Shown here one piece after another: positions 35,176-48,800 of a stretch of 64,000 bases of DNA. A program made the translations under genes and the position numbers. Where the stretch lies: assembly GCF_001039355.2 (NCBI RefSeq), contig NW_019774458.1, forward strand, positions 380,134 to 444,133, read 5' to 3'. A model generated the notes under the pieces. It saw only the letters and a list, made by a program, of their open reading frames with translations, was not told the origin of the DNA and ran no database searches. Every line of letters begins with the position of its first letter. Position 1 is the first letter of the stretch. Source of the DNA: Lingula anatina. Its lineage: Eukaryota; Brachiopoda; Lingulata; Lingulida; Lingulidae.

Positions 35176-35747
35176 ATTGGAGAAAATGTTATACATTTTA
35201 TTAAGATTGGACAGCAGCCCAAAAATGAACAACCTCGTACAATGCATGCTGCAAAAAAATATCGGACGATTATTAAAAAATATCATTTAGGTATAATTAA
35301 ACTTGTTGGGGTGTTTTACATCTTTGCTATTCGGTATAGCATAGTAAACAGTTACAACAACGTACGTGTGCATTTTGTTTTATTACCAAGAAAAGGAAAT
35401 GCATTGGATGAACCTTCTAGTTGTATTTTCTCAAAAAACCCTCCATTTTAATTAACAAAATCGCACATTTGCCCCTGACCCCCACCTGTTACACAAATCC
35501 CAGCCCTATAAAGTATTGGCCTTTATTTTGCCTCCAGGGTCACTCCTTTCTCGGCCAGGGCTGCCAGCATATAGTGACCAGTAAATATTGCACTATATCC
35601 TGGGAGTTATGAATACGACATCCTCCGTGATCAATTCTGACAACCAGTTCAAAACATCGCGACCTTTATCTTGAGCTAGACAAAATTGATATAAATTGCT
35701 ACACCAGAGTGAGCGACTGGGCTTTATTTTGAGGAAATAAGATTTTT

Positions 35748-35779
35748 GAAATAAATAAATAAATAAATAAATAAATAAA
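35748..35779. repeat. (AAAT)n microsatellite
   Basis: Uninterrupted AAAT units. Confidence 0.9.
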
Positions 35780-36228
35780 TGGATAAATGAAAAATTTAAA
35801 CAATAAATGGCTTGACCCTATATACAGGGAGTTTATCTCAGAATTGCTATTAAAATCATATTTATATTTAAAGCTACATGAATCTTGTAAAAAATAATGA
35901 CCACTTTAATTTGGTAAGTGTAATATTTATGCAGTAAATTTAAATGAAATTGCATTAAATAATGGTAAATACCACCTGGAAAATCAAAGTTTAAAGTTTG
36001 GTAAATCTTGTTTTAATGATTTAACAGGTAAATGTTAAAATTAGTTCACAATGTATAACAAGTCAGCAAAGCTGTCAAATGTACAGACATAAAGTATATA
36101 ATGATTATGACAGTGCAAAAAATAATAGTGCATAATGCTTGAAGGAATAATCATAACCAATTTTCAGTAATGTACATCTGCTTATGTGAAAATTAAAAAA
36201 AAAAAAAAAATGTAACTAGCACAGGGCT

Positions 36229-36296
36229 TCAGGCCAAATGGGAGTTTTAGGTCAAACCTTGAAAATGCTAATATATGTGAAAACTGAGAATTTCAC
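36229..36296. repeat. ~70-bp dispersed motif, copy 1
   Basis: The motif GGCCAAaTGGGAGTT, then ACCTTGAAAATGC, AAT, GTGAAAA and AATTTCAC, reappears in the same order at 36609-36672 with about one base in four changed. Confidence 0.6.
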
Positions 36297-36306
36297 TAAA
36301 AATTGA

Positions 36307-36311
<5 letters not shown>

Positions 36312-36345
<34 letters not shown>
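36312..36345. repeat. Poly(A) tract
   Basis: More than 30 consecutive A residues immediately before the left arm of the perfect hairpin. Confidence 0.95.
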
Positions 36346-36350
<5 letters not shown>

Positions 36351-36397
36351 GAAAAGCAACTTCAATAATATGGTCTTACGAAGTTGCTTTTCAAACT
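36346..36397. repeat. Perfect 18-bp inverted repeat (hairpin)
   Basis: Left arm AGTTTGAAAAGCAACTTC (36346-36363) and right arm GAAGTTGCTTTTCAAACT (36380-36397) are exact reverse complements around a 16-nt loop. They lie in the NEMF 3' flank. The hairpin could be a transposon relic or a structured RNA element. Confidence 0.9.
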
Positions 36398-36608
36398 AAA
36401 CCTATATGTGCATGTTGTGAACCACTCTGAGATTTGTAATTAATGGTGATAATAACAGTTATGCATTTATTGCGCAGTGCACAAAATTGGTTTTCTGTTA
36501 ATTTTGATGGAATATTACATTACAGTCTATTGCATAACCACAAGCACTTTTAAATAATGTGATACTGTCAATGTGGGCATTCATAATACATTATTGACAT
36601 AGTGAATC

Positions 36609-36672
36609 GGGCCAACGGGAGTTCAAAGTTACACCTTGAACATGCCAATTTGTGAAAAATGAAAAATTCACA
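36609..36672. repeat. ~70-bp dispersed motif, copy 2
   Basis: Counterpart of 36229-36296: GGCCAAcGGGAGTT, ACCTTGAACATGCC, GTGAAAAATGA, AATTCAC. It may be a transcribed repeat in the NEMF 3' UTR. Confidence 0.6.
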
Positions 36673-37517
36673 AACAACTCCATAACATGTACACAAAAAA
36701 AGGAAAATTTTAATTGCTCATTCAAATAAAGCAATGCTTTATTAATATGATCTACATTTAGTTATTTTCACCTCATAATGGCACAATGCAATCAAGCACT
36801 ATTCATTAAAGATATCAATTATTTTAGAAATTAACACACCACTTTACTATTTAAATTTTCTATGCATTTTTTCTTCTGCCTGATCCAATAATTTTTCTAA
36901 CACAACAATTCTGAGAAAATACTTTCAGGTCAGATCAAGTAATTATTTAACATGAGACAATAGAAACAGACCTACAATTACAAAAACATTCACAAACAGC
37001 CCACTATCTTCATGATCAAAACAGTGACTGCCACAGAGACAAGAAGTCAGTTTTGCAAAGAGACGTCTTTTTAATAAGATGTGCATGTTTTAACATCCTC
37101 TGAAGAAAAAAAAAAACACATCTGTCCAGCTGCATGAAAAAATATCCCTTATCAAATACATAAGATGACAGTTCATTTAATTAAAAAAAGAATACCATTC
37201 CACTATACATCTGACTTAGCTATAATTGCACTTGATGGATTAACTTTTGTATATGTATTGATAGTTCCTTCACAGTATTACAGATAGATACTCAATACAT
37301 GCTCATTACTCGTTCTCATTTGAATATCATTCTGAGGTCTTTAATCTAAGTCATGCTGGTTTTAATTTCCACAAAGGATTAAGCTTTCCTTCTAGACATC
37401 ATAAGGTTCTCATACTTAGAATTAGCTGCTGCAGTCTGTAAACTGCTGAAACTTGGGCATCAAATTCAGAAGAAGACGTAGTGGGTGAGAAACAATCAAT
37501 CCTTGCTGCATGGCTGA

Positions 37518-39089
37518 TTACCTCTTGCGCTTGGCAGTTTGTAAATTGGGTGCTGAGACTTTCACTTTCCCAGGCATGTTTCGAGAAAGATCATTATCCT
37601 GAAAAAAAAATACATACAAAGCTTCAGTCATCGATTGCTGTAAATCAAACCAGCAAAACCAGAAATCCAAAAACTGTATTCAAAAATATGCGACATCTTT
37701 GACAGAATGTGCTATCTACCAGGGTACTTAATGAAGCTCTGAAATTGCCAATTTATGAAACATGAAATGCTGATCTCCCTTGGATCAATTCTACTGCTTC
37801 CCTTAATCTATAGCTATAAGATGGAACCAGCTTGCTGCACCAATAGAAATACTAAATTAAGATCTAATCCTTAATGTATCGAGGCAACAAATTAAATCTC
37901 TTTTGACATTTCAGGACAAAGGACATCTGAGAATCTATTAAACTAGATAACTGGGAAAAGATTTAGTTTGCATTATATTGAACAGCAGGGCTGATGTACC
38001 GATAATGCAATCTAGGGAGCATTCATAATTCTCTCCTTGGAAAGCACACATCTACCTACTTACAACCTTGTCAACATAGAGAAAATGGTGCAATTCTCAG
38101 CGTTATTGATTTTGGATCTGGTGCTCTAGCGACATGTATTCAGCAATATAATTAAACTTGAGCAAGATGTACACAAAGCTGCCACATTGGCTTTATATCC
38201 AACTAAATCAGACCTTTGTTCTGATTCAATAAACATGAGAACTACATTAAGGGACTGTAAGATATTTTATGTACGGTAATAGATCAGAACACAGACTTCA
38301 ATATGACATTTTCAATCTGCCTGTCACATCCAAGTCCAATAAGTATCAACAGAGGCAGCCACATCACTACATAAATCAATATATAAATCGATGAGTTTTG
38401 CTTAAACTAAAAGCCATATAAGAGATTACATAAATCAAAGCATAACTGCTGAATATGAAGGTCATGTATGTGTTAAGGCCATTGTCTTCATTCTAGATAT
38501 ACTGATTGAACTGACAAAGCTAGATTAAGGCGGTGTTACACAGGCCCAAAGGAACCAATTTCCGTGAAATTAATCCTCAGAATATGACAGGAAACACATT
38601 GTATCTGATAAAACTGTTAATGTGGCATTAACTATGGGAGAATGTGAGAGTCTTCAAACTTGGCAGTTTCCTGCATTGTGAAAATGATTATGAACACACT
38701 CACACATGGTCAACTCCCAATATTGCAGAATGGATAAGAACCAAGAAAATTAGAGAATATGGATTTCAAACTAGCCCTTTTTTAGTAACATAAATCTTAC
38801 ATTGACGTCAAACTGGATACATGATCATAATTATAAGATAATGATATTTCTTAGGACATCCTCCTTTTATTTGTTCAAAGAATAAGGAAAATGAAGGTGC
38901 ATGCATCTCTGGCATTTTCAAAATTAACTAGAGCTATCTATAAATACCAATCAAATAAGATTTCTTTTTTTCTAGTAGTCAAAAAATCTCACTGCAAAGT
39001 CTGGGGAACTATTTCTTTCAATAAAACAACTAGATATGTAAAAAAATTCACTTACATTTTACAAGGTATATATGTCAGCTTTCTCTCTC

Positions 39090-39130
<41 letters not shown>

Positions 39131-42100
39131 ATGCTTGTGTGCATGTGCATGCAATCTTGTGAGTGAATATGAGCACGCAAATTGGTGTCAGCTTCCCTCT
39201 TAGTTTGAAAAAAGAGGAGCATAACAAAAGTGAACAAAATGCACAAAATCCATGTTGGCCTTACCTTGACTACTCTCAATAGTTCTCTTTCTCTGGGTGT
39301 TGCTGTTTTCTCATGAAGAAACATATTCAGTGCAGTCTGGACAGCTGCAAAACATGAAACAATTTAGACAGTTATCTTTCATGTTAAGTTCCTCAACAAA
39401 GATAAAAACATTAACATTGCAGATGTAACTTTCTTGCTAAGATATTTAAAAAGACTTAATCTTTCTACATGGGCAGTCAAAACAAAATCTTATTTTTCAA
39501 AGAAATGAGACAGCATACCTTTTCCTCTTTTTTGTGTGCCTGGTGTCAACTTTACTTTATATCTAAAAAAATGAGAAAAATAATAACCTGCAAAAACCTT
39601 AAAACCTTTAAAATACATTATGTCCACAGAAGGGTTCAAATGAGCACATAATTATTCCTGACAACATTTTGAAAGTGATTTTTTAACTAAAAAACTTTCA
39701 ATGTTTTAAAGGAAGTTCAGAAACCATGCAATGTATTTATCGAGAGGATAATATGGGACTTAGGTTGATTTTCACTGTGAAAGTCAGAATCCATCTTACT
39801 TGTAGTTGACTATGGCAGTGTAAGGAGCACACACAGGGATGGCATAGAGTAGCTCGTCCTCTACCACAGGGCATCCAGTTAAGGTGTCTATAGCGCTCAC
39901 ATCCTACAGAACCAATTATGAGATATAACAGTGTAAATTCAATATCAACTTACATCTATGTAAATAAACTGACATTTTCTTTTTCCAAATTAATACAGAT
40001 GCTGTTGCGGATAATGGAAGAAAAGGCACAATATGCAATATAACAAAATGTCTCTAAGAAATCATTTATAATTGTTTGAAATATGACGCAATAATAAAGG
40101 CAACTATACATGAAAATACATATGCTGCAGAGTATCACATACCTCTAATATCTGTACATTTTCCTCTTCAAGCACAGCTTTTTCTTCAGCAGTAACCTAA
40201 AATTAACCAAACACATAATAAACTAGAGGATAACCCAAGAATGCAGACATACACCAAAGGGCCACAAAAAGTCTTGTAAAATTATAAGGAAACTAGGATT
40301 CAGTAAAAATTGTAAACCTGTGGAAAACATTTTGAGGTATCTTGTCTATTAACCAACTCCAATGAAAAAACAACACCCAATATTAGCAGAGGTGATTAAT
40401 GCATGTTAAACTCTACAAAATGAAAAGATGTACAATATCTGTCTACCTGCTCCTCTTCTTCTAAGGCCTTATGGTGGCGTTTGGCTTGGTCCATATCTAC
40501 ATCCAAGAGAAAAGAGAAAAATAAAAATCTATAATCAAAGACAGAATTTTATGTGAAATAAATAATATATAACATGTGTATAGTTCCATGAATATTTCTT
40601 AAAATGAAAATGCAATAAACTTAATTACTTCTTTAAGATTTGAAATTCATAACAAATCATATTTAATAGTAAAATGTATCTGTTCTATATGCCCAATGTC
40701 AGACTCATCTTTATTTGAGGTAGAGGTATCGAATTAACCAAAAAGTAACTTAATCAACAATGTAGTTTTCTTTTTTTATCTATTTTTCTTTCTAATTGCC
40801 CTTTTCTTGAGTTGGTTCAGTGGTTGTGCCAGTCATGTCTAAGGAAGCTTTACAAGTAAAGCTTTCTGAGGTCCCACCTTGTGTGGCCTGGGGGTCTCCC
40901 TGAGGCACCTCTTGGTGCTGGTGTTGCTGCTTTATCACTGGCTGCTGCTTCTGGAGCTGTCTTTGTTTCTGTTTGTTCATCTGATGCTGGTGGCCACCTT
41001 TCTTGTCTTTTTTCTTCTCTTCCTTGGGTTCCCCTGCAGACTAGTGGGGAAAAGGAGATCAGTGAAATAAAACAAACATCCCAAACCAATTCTGTTTAAC
41101 CTTTGGTAAATAAAATAACATACCTTGAGATGGGAAGCATTCCTTTAATAAAAAAAAAGAAGATATTGCACATTGAATAAATAATAAATACTTTTTGATT
41201 TGATTTGAAAAAACTATGACCAAGACACCATATAACGTAATACTTTTCAATTTTGATATCATAGGAGTTAACTCTCTACTCACTGCTAATAATTCCATTC
41301 TTAGTCTCCTTTCCTCCTCATCTTGGTCTTTATACTTTTCCTTGATTTTCTTCATTTTGGCCTGGATATGATCATAGTTTATTTACAATTTATTAAAAAA
41401 ATATTTTTTCCAAAACTTTCTAACAAACACATGTGACAAACATCAAACAAAGTAATAAAAGAAATGTAATGTTAAAAATAATGTCTCACTTGAACAAAAC
41501 ACATTTTAATAACATACTTTTTGCCCTCGTTTAGGCTGTGGGCGCTCTTCTTCTGCTTGCTGTTGCTTTTGTTGTTTATGTCGTTGCTTCTACAATTACA
41601 ATAAAAGATGAGGCACAAATAAGGAAACAATTGATTAAAAAGGCATTTAAGGCATGAAATAATTTGGCAGCATAAAGTTCCTTTTTCATCTTAGAAAGAA
41701 GTGAATTTATCAACTAAAAGCTTTATAATTGCAATCATTTAGAGAATTGAAGAAAAAAATAACTGAATACATGTTTTTTTCTCAGTTAACAAGTTGAATT
41801 AAACTTACTTCTGACTTCAGAAGGTCATCCATTTCTGCTATTAACCTGTCAGATTCATCTTCCACTGGTGCTTCAGAGGTCTGCTTGGATTTTTTCTTCA
41901 ATTCTCTAAAAAATAAAACAAGTGGAATGATAAAAATGGAGCAAGTCACTGCTGCATAAACAATTAAACAAGTCATTACCTTTTAAAAAGAATTATATGA
42001 GGTAAACACCTAACAGTAATACAATTTAAATCAATTTATCTACCTTCTTTGTTTGGCTGTTAATCTAGAAGATCCCTTCCTCTCCACCTACAAATAAAAA

Positions 42101-42899
42101 AATTCAAGAATTGCTTTACTTTTTGGGTAGGATAAATTTTGCCAACATCCACTTTATTCAACCAATCTATACTTTCAAGACACTGAATACATTGTCAAAC
42201 AAATCAGATTAAGTAGTAAAATGTACCTGCTCTATATGCCCAATGTCAGACTCATCTTTATCTGAGGTTGAGCTGCCTCTGCCCTGAGTGGACTGGAACC
42301 TGGAGAACAATGTATGAATATTACGCATACAAATCATTCAAAGGTTTTATCAATGTCTTTAAAACAGTTAACAACAACAACAAATCTTTTGAGGCTCATT
42401 CAAATTATTTCATGTTTGTCTTTACCCTAGATTGGTTGACAACTTCTTGTTTGGTTAAAGTATGTCTCATGTAAAACTGTAAAACAGGCGTTCAGAATAT
42501 GGCATAAATCCATGTTGAACAAGAAAACATGCTTAAAAGAAAGAAACACAGTGATCTACTGACTACCACAAAGTCATGTGCTGAGTATGCAAGTTAAACT
42601 AAACGGGTTTTATCAATACTATAAAACAATGCAACATGCCTCAGTCTTGAATGTTTGAAGCAGTGCCATGTATGTAAAGGCTTTCATTATAGATTAGTAT
42701 AGATAGTCACTATTGTACTTTATTATTATTATTATGAGGTCAAAGCCATAAAAATGTGCAAGAACCAATAATTATTATCATAAATCCATACTAACATTTC
42801 GCCTCTGATATGTTTTAAATCTATCTGTGTGTCAGGATAGGCACTCTCCTCCTCACTGCTGCTACTACTACTACTTTCCTGCCCTACAGTTTCGGGGGC
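37518..42899 (-). CDS. NEMF: NEMF 3' portion, copy A (NFACT-C and Lys-rich linker)
   Basis: Exons on the minus strand, from C-terminus upward: 37518-37598, 39265-39344, 39519-39562, 39800-39903, 40143-40196, 40447-40496, 40878-41040, 41284-41361, 41518-41589, 41809-41905, 42044-42087, 42227-42292, 42426-42465 and a truncated exon 42796-42899. They encode the linker ([16 protein letters not shown], matching vertebrate NEMF), a Gln/Lys-rich exon, and the C-terminal NFACT-C domain ([37 protein letters not shown]). The first four exons listed exist only in this copy. The last listed exon is cut off by the 'n' at 42900. Confidence 0.93.
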
Positions 42900-45800
42900 N
42901 TTTTTTTCTTTTTTTTTTTTGGAGAACGGACGAAAATCGGTGCGCGCGCAGGATGTCATCCATAAAATTAAAAAAGTGTGGCCTAATAAAGAGGCAACTA
43001 TACATGAAAATACATGTGCTGCAGAGTATCACATACCTCTAATATCTGTACATTTTCCTCTTCAAGCACAGCTTTTTCTTCAGCAGTAACCTAAAATTAA
43101 CCAAACACATAATAAACTAGAGGATAACCCAAGAATGCAGACATACACCAAAGAAAAAGGGCCACAAAAAGTCTTGTAAAATTATAAGGAAACTAGGATT
43201 AAGTAAAAATTGTAAACCTGTGGAAAACATTTTGAGGTATCTTGTCTATTAACCAACTCCAATGAAAAAACCAACACCCAATATTTGTAGAAGTGACTAA
43301 TGTATGTTAAACTCTACAAAATGAAAAGATGTACAATATCTGTCTACCTGCTCCTCTTCCTCTAAGGCCTTATGGTGGCGTTTGGCTTGGTCCATATCTA
43401 CATCCAAGAGAAAAGAGAAAAATAAAAATCTATAATCAAAGACAGAATTTTATGTGAAATGAATAATATATAACATGTGTATAGTTCCATGAATATTTCT
43501 TAAAATTGAAATGCAATAAATTTAATTACTTCTATCAGATTTGAAATTCATACCAAATCATATTTACTAGTAAAATGTATCTGTTCTATATGCCCAATGT
43601 CAGACTCATCTTTATTTGAGGTTGAGGTATCGAATTAACCAAAAAGTAACTTAATCAACAATGTAGTTTTCTTTTTTTATCTATTTTTCTTTCTAACTGC
43701 ACTTTTCTCTCCTTGGTTCAGTGGTTGTACCAGTCATGTCTAAGGAAGCTTTACAAGCAAAGCTTTCTGAGGTCCCACCTTGTGTGGACTGGGGGTCTCC
43801 CTGAGGCACCTCTTGGTGCTGGTGTTGCTGCTTTATCACTGGCTGCTGCTTCTGGAGCTGTCTTTGTTTCTGTTTGTTCATCTGATGCTGGTGGCCACCT
43901 TTCTTGTCTTTTTTCTTCTCTTCCTTGGGTTCCCCTGCAGACTAGGGGGGGAAAGGAGATCAGGGAAATAAAAACAAACATCGCAAACCAATTCTATTTA
44001 ACCTTTGATAAATAAAATAACATACCTTGGGATGGGAAGCATTCCTTAAATAAAAAAGAAGATATTGCACATTGAATAAATAATAAATACTGGGATTTGA
44101 AAAAACTATGACCAAGACACCATATTACGTAATTTTCAATTTTGATATCATAGGAGTTAACTCTCTACTCACTGCTAGTAATTCCATTCTTAGTCTCCTT
44201 TCCTCCTCATCTTGGTCTTTATACTTTTCCTTGATTTTCTTCATTTTGGCCTGGATATGATCATAGTTTATTAACAATTTATTAAAAAATATTTTTTCCA
44301 AAATTTTCTAACAAACACATGTGACAAACATCAAACAAAGTAATAAAAGAAATGTAATGTTAAAAATAATGTCTCACTTGAACAAAACACATTTCAATAA
44401 CATACTTTTTGCCCTCGTTTAGGCTGTGGGCGCTCTTCTTCTGCTTGCTGTTGCTTTTGTTGTTTATGTCGTTGCTTCTACAATTACAATAAAAGATGAG
44501 GTACAAATAAGGAAACAATTGATTAAAAAGGCATTTAAGGCATGAAATAATTTGGCAGCATAAAGTTCCTTTTTCATCTTAGAAAGAAGTGAATTTATCA
44601 ACTAAAAGCTTTATAATTGCAATCATTCAGAGAATTGAAGAAAAAAAATCACTGAATACATGTTTTCTTTTCAGTTATCAAGTTGAATTAAACTTACTTC
44701 TGACTTTAGAAGGTCATCCATTTCTGCTATTAACCTGTCAGATTCATCTTCCACTGGTGCTTCAGAGGTCTGCTTGGATTTTTTCTTCAATTCTCTAAAA
44801 AATAAAACAAGTGAAATGATAAAAATGGAGCAAGTCACTGCTGCATAAACAATTAAACAAGTCATTACCTTTTAAAAAGAATTATATGAGGTAAACACCT
44901 AACAGTAATACAATTTAAATCAATTTATCTACCTTCTTTGTTTGGCTGTTAATCTAGAAGATCCCTTCCTCTCCACCTACAAATAAAAAAATTCAAGAAT
45001 TGCTTTACTTTTTGGGTAGGATAAATTTTGCCAACATCCACTTTATTCAACCAATCTATACTTTCAAGACACTGAATACATTGTCAAACAAATTAGATTC
45101 AGTAGTAAAATGTACCTGCTCTATATGCCCAATGTCAGACTCATCTTTATCTGAGGTTGAGCTGCCTCTGCCCTGAGTGGACTGGAACCTGGAGAACAAT
45201 GTATGAATATTAAGCATACAAATCATTCAAAGGTTTTATCAATATCTTTAAAACAGTTAACAACAACAACAAATCTTTTGAGGCTCATTCAAATTATTTC
45301 ATGTTTATCGTTACCCTAGATTGGTTGACAACTTCTTGTTTGGTTAAAGTATGTCTCATGTAAAACTGTAAAACCGGCGTTCAGAATATGGCATAAATCC
45401 ATGTTGAACAAGAAAACATGTTTAAAAGAAAGAAACACAGTGATCTACTGACTACCACAAAGTCATGTGTTGAGTATGCAAGTTAAACTAAACAGGTTTT
45501 ATCAATACTATAAAACAATGCAACATGCCTCAGTCTTGAATGTTTGAAGCAGTGCCATGTATGTAAAGGCTTTCATTATAGAATAGCATAGATAGTCACT
45601 ATTGTACTTTATTATTATTATTAGGTCAAAGCCATAAAAATGTGCAAGAACCAATAATTATAATTATCATAAATCCATACTAACATTTCGCCTCTGATAT
45701 GTTTTAAATCTATCTGTGTGTCAGGATAGGCACTCTCCTCCTCACTGCTGCTACTACTACTACTTTCCTGCCCTAAAGTCTCCGGGGCAACTCCCTCTGC

Positions 45801-48800
45801 TTTAAAATTTACCCCATCTGGACTGTTCAGTGCAGGTGCCTCCTTGTCTTGAGAGTCCTCTGATTTCTTTTGGACCCCAGAGTCACCCTGTTTTTTTGTC
45901 CCTAGTAAAGCCAGTTTCTCACTGCTGGAGTAACAGTCAGTAGTACTAGAGTAACACTCTGTGGTGTCCGATTCCATCATTTCACTGTCACTGCCATTGT
46001 TTAGAGATGCAGTGTCACCGTCAATTGACACCATTGAGTCTGTCATTGATGCCGTGTCCTCGTCGTCTGCACCGTGAGCCTTCCTCTCCCCCTGGTGGCG
46101 ATACACAGAACCTTCCTCCAACTGTGGTAGGATATAAAATGTATCTTTTTGTCACTTTTTCCCAATTTTATTGATTCAAGATATTAAATTTTGTAAAAAA
46201 AATCTCAAATTTCTATCCCTTTAAGAATATTATTTCATATTCTCTTCTGACTATTGTTGGATAAATTGTTGCTGCATGGTTGTGGTAGAAATGTCTCAAA
46301 TTTCTATGTGTTTAATATATATATATATATAATTAAAATAAAATCAAAATTCAACATATTAAATCTAATTTCATATTCTTCAAGGTAATTTTTCTTGGAC
46401 CATCTTAACCACATTTGCTAAATTTTCATGAGCACAGAACATCATTTCATAACAGTAACTCACCTTGAAGAGAAACCCAAACCCATATATTAAATAACAT
46501 GGAGGCACATAGTTCTTCTTTCCTGCAATTAAAACATTACCGGAATCAGTGAAGGTGATTATATTCAAAGCACATATTTTCCTTTCTATCTCAACTAATT
46601 GTAATACATACACTTTGGTAATTTCAAAATTGTGATAAAATACTCTAACTTATATACTTTGTGTAGGCGCCACATAAAATAATGAAAGAGAGCTGGGATG
46701 TTTACCTCTGATCATAAAGCTCCCGGTGGTCAGGTACTCTCCTGTGGGGGCAGTTTTGGACACCTGGTCATGGTAGACCCACCATGCACTAGTGACCACC
46801 TTGGCATCCCAGGCAGCACTATTACAAACTGCCATTGTACCAGCCTCGTTCAGTGTCTTAGGGGGNNNNNNNNNNNNNNNNNNNNNNNNNNNNNNNNNNN
46901 NNNNNNNNNNNNNNNNNNNNNNNNNNNNNNNNNNNNNNNNNNNNNNNNNNNNNNNNNNNNNNNNNNNNNNNNNNNNNNNNNNNNNNNNNNNNNNNNNNNN
47001 NNNNNNNNNNNNNNNNNNNNNNNNNNNNNNNNNNNNNNNNNNNNNNNNNNNNNNNNNNNNNNNNNNNNNNNNNNNNNNNNNNNNNNNNNNNNNNNNNNNN
47101 NNNNNNNNNNNNNNNNNNNNNNNNNNNNNNNNNNNNNNNNNNNNNNNNNNNNNNNNNNNNNNNNNNNNNNNNNNNNNNNNNNNNNNNNNNNNNNNNNNNN
47201 NNNNNNNNNNNNNNNNNNNNNNNNNNNNNNNNNNNNNNNNNNNNNNNNNNNNNNNNNNNNNNNNNNNNNNNNNNNNNNNNNNNNNNNNNNNNNNNNNNNN
47301 NNNNNNNNNNNTTACCCTAGATTGGTTGACAACTTCTTGTTTGGTTAAAGTATGTCTCATGTAAAACTGTAAAACCGGCGTTCAGAATATGGCATAAATC
47401 CATGTTGAACAAGAAAACATGTTTAAAAGAAAGAAACACAGTGATCTACTGACTACCACAAAGTCATGTGTTGAGTATGCAAGTTAAACTAAACAGGTTT
47501 TATCAATACTATAAAACAATGCAACATGCCTCAGTCTTGAATGTTTGAAGCAGTGCCATGTATGTAAAGGCTTTCATTATAGAATAGCATAGATAGTCAC
47601 TATTGTACTTTATTATTATTATTAGGTCAAAGCCATAAAAATGTGCAAGAACCAATAATTATAATTATCATAAATCCATACTAACATTTCGCCTCTGATA
47701 TGTTTTAAATCTATCTGTGTGTCAGGATAGGCACTCTCCTCCTCACTGCTGCTACTACTACTACTTTCCTGCCCTAAAGTCTCCGGGGCAACTCCCTCTG
47801 CTTTAAAATTTACCCCATCTGGACTGTTCAGTGCAGGTGCCTCCTTGTCTTGAGAGTCCTCTGATTTCTTTTGGACCCCAGAGTCACCCTGTTTTTTTGT
47901 CCCTAGTAAAGCCAGTTTCTCACTGCTGGAGTAACAGTCAGTAGTACTAGAGTAACACTCTGTGGTGTCCGATTCCATCATTTCACTGTCACTGCCATTG
48001 TTTAGAGATGCAGTGTCACCGTCAATTGACACCATTGAGTCTGTCATTGATGCCGTGTCCTCGTCGTCTGCACCGTGAGCCTTCCTCTCCCCCTGGTGGC
48101 GATACACAGAACCTTCCTCCAACTGTGGTAGGATATAAAATGTATCTTTTTGTCACTTTTTCCCAATTTTATTGATTCAAGATATTAAATTTTGTAAAAA
48201 AATCTCAAATTTCTATCCCTTTAAGAATATTATTTCATATTCTCTTCTGACTATTGTTGGATAAATTGTTGCTGCATGGTTGTGGTAGAAATGTCTCAAA
48301 TTTCTATGTGTTTAATATATATATATATATAATTAAAATAAAATCAAAATTCAACATATTAAATCTAATTTCATATTCTTCAAGGTAATTTTTCTTGGAC
48401 CATCTTAACCACATTTGCTAAATTTTCATGAGCACAGAACATCATTTCATAACAGTAACTCACCTTGAAGAGAAACCCAAACCCATATATTAAATAACAT
48501 GGAGGCACATAGTTCTTCTTTCCTGCAATTAAAACATTACCGGAATCAGTGAAGGTGATTATATTCAAAGCACATATTTTCCTTTCTATCTCAACTAATT
48601 GTAATACATACACTTTGGTAATTTCAAAATTGTGATAAAATACTCTAACTTATATACTTTGTGTAGGCGCCACATAAAATAATGAAAGAGAGCTGGGATG
48701 TTTACCTCTGATCATAAAGCTCCCGGTGGTCAGGTACTCTCCCGTGGGGGCAGTTTTGGACACCTGGTCATGGTAGACCCACCACGCACTAGTGACCACC

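Larger units (their letters stand above)
35176..37517 (-). other. Convergent intergenic region and NEMF 3' UTR
   Basis: Non-coding, between the + strand tail exon and the minus-strand NEMF stop. A minus-strand AATAAA is read at about 36730-36735. The region also holds an (AAAT)n run, A-tracts, a perfect hairpin and a duplicated ~70-bp motif, listed separately. How far the NEMF 3' UTR extends is unknown. Confidence 0.5.

Noticed and set aside
40879-41099. Plus-strand Leu/Val-rich ORFs opposite the Gln/Lys-rich NEMF exon (also at 43713-44015)
   Set aside because: Antisense shadows of a compositionally biased minus-strand exon. The hydrophobic appearance is the complement of Gln/Lys codons.
41123-41146. 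A possible NEMF microexon (KECFPSQ) between the exons at 41284 and 41040
   Set aside because: A 19-nt insertion would shift the frame. Direct joining of LLA to [10 protein letters not shown] is in phase and matches the order of vertebrate NEMF.
46650-47364. Open reading frames running through the N gap on both strands
   Set aside because: They are open only because undetermined bases cannot encode stops.
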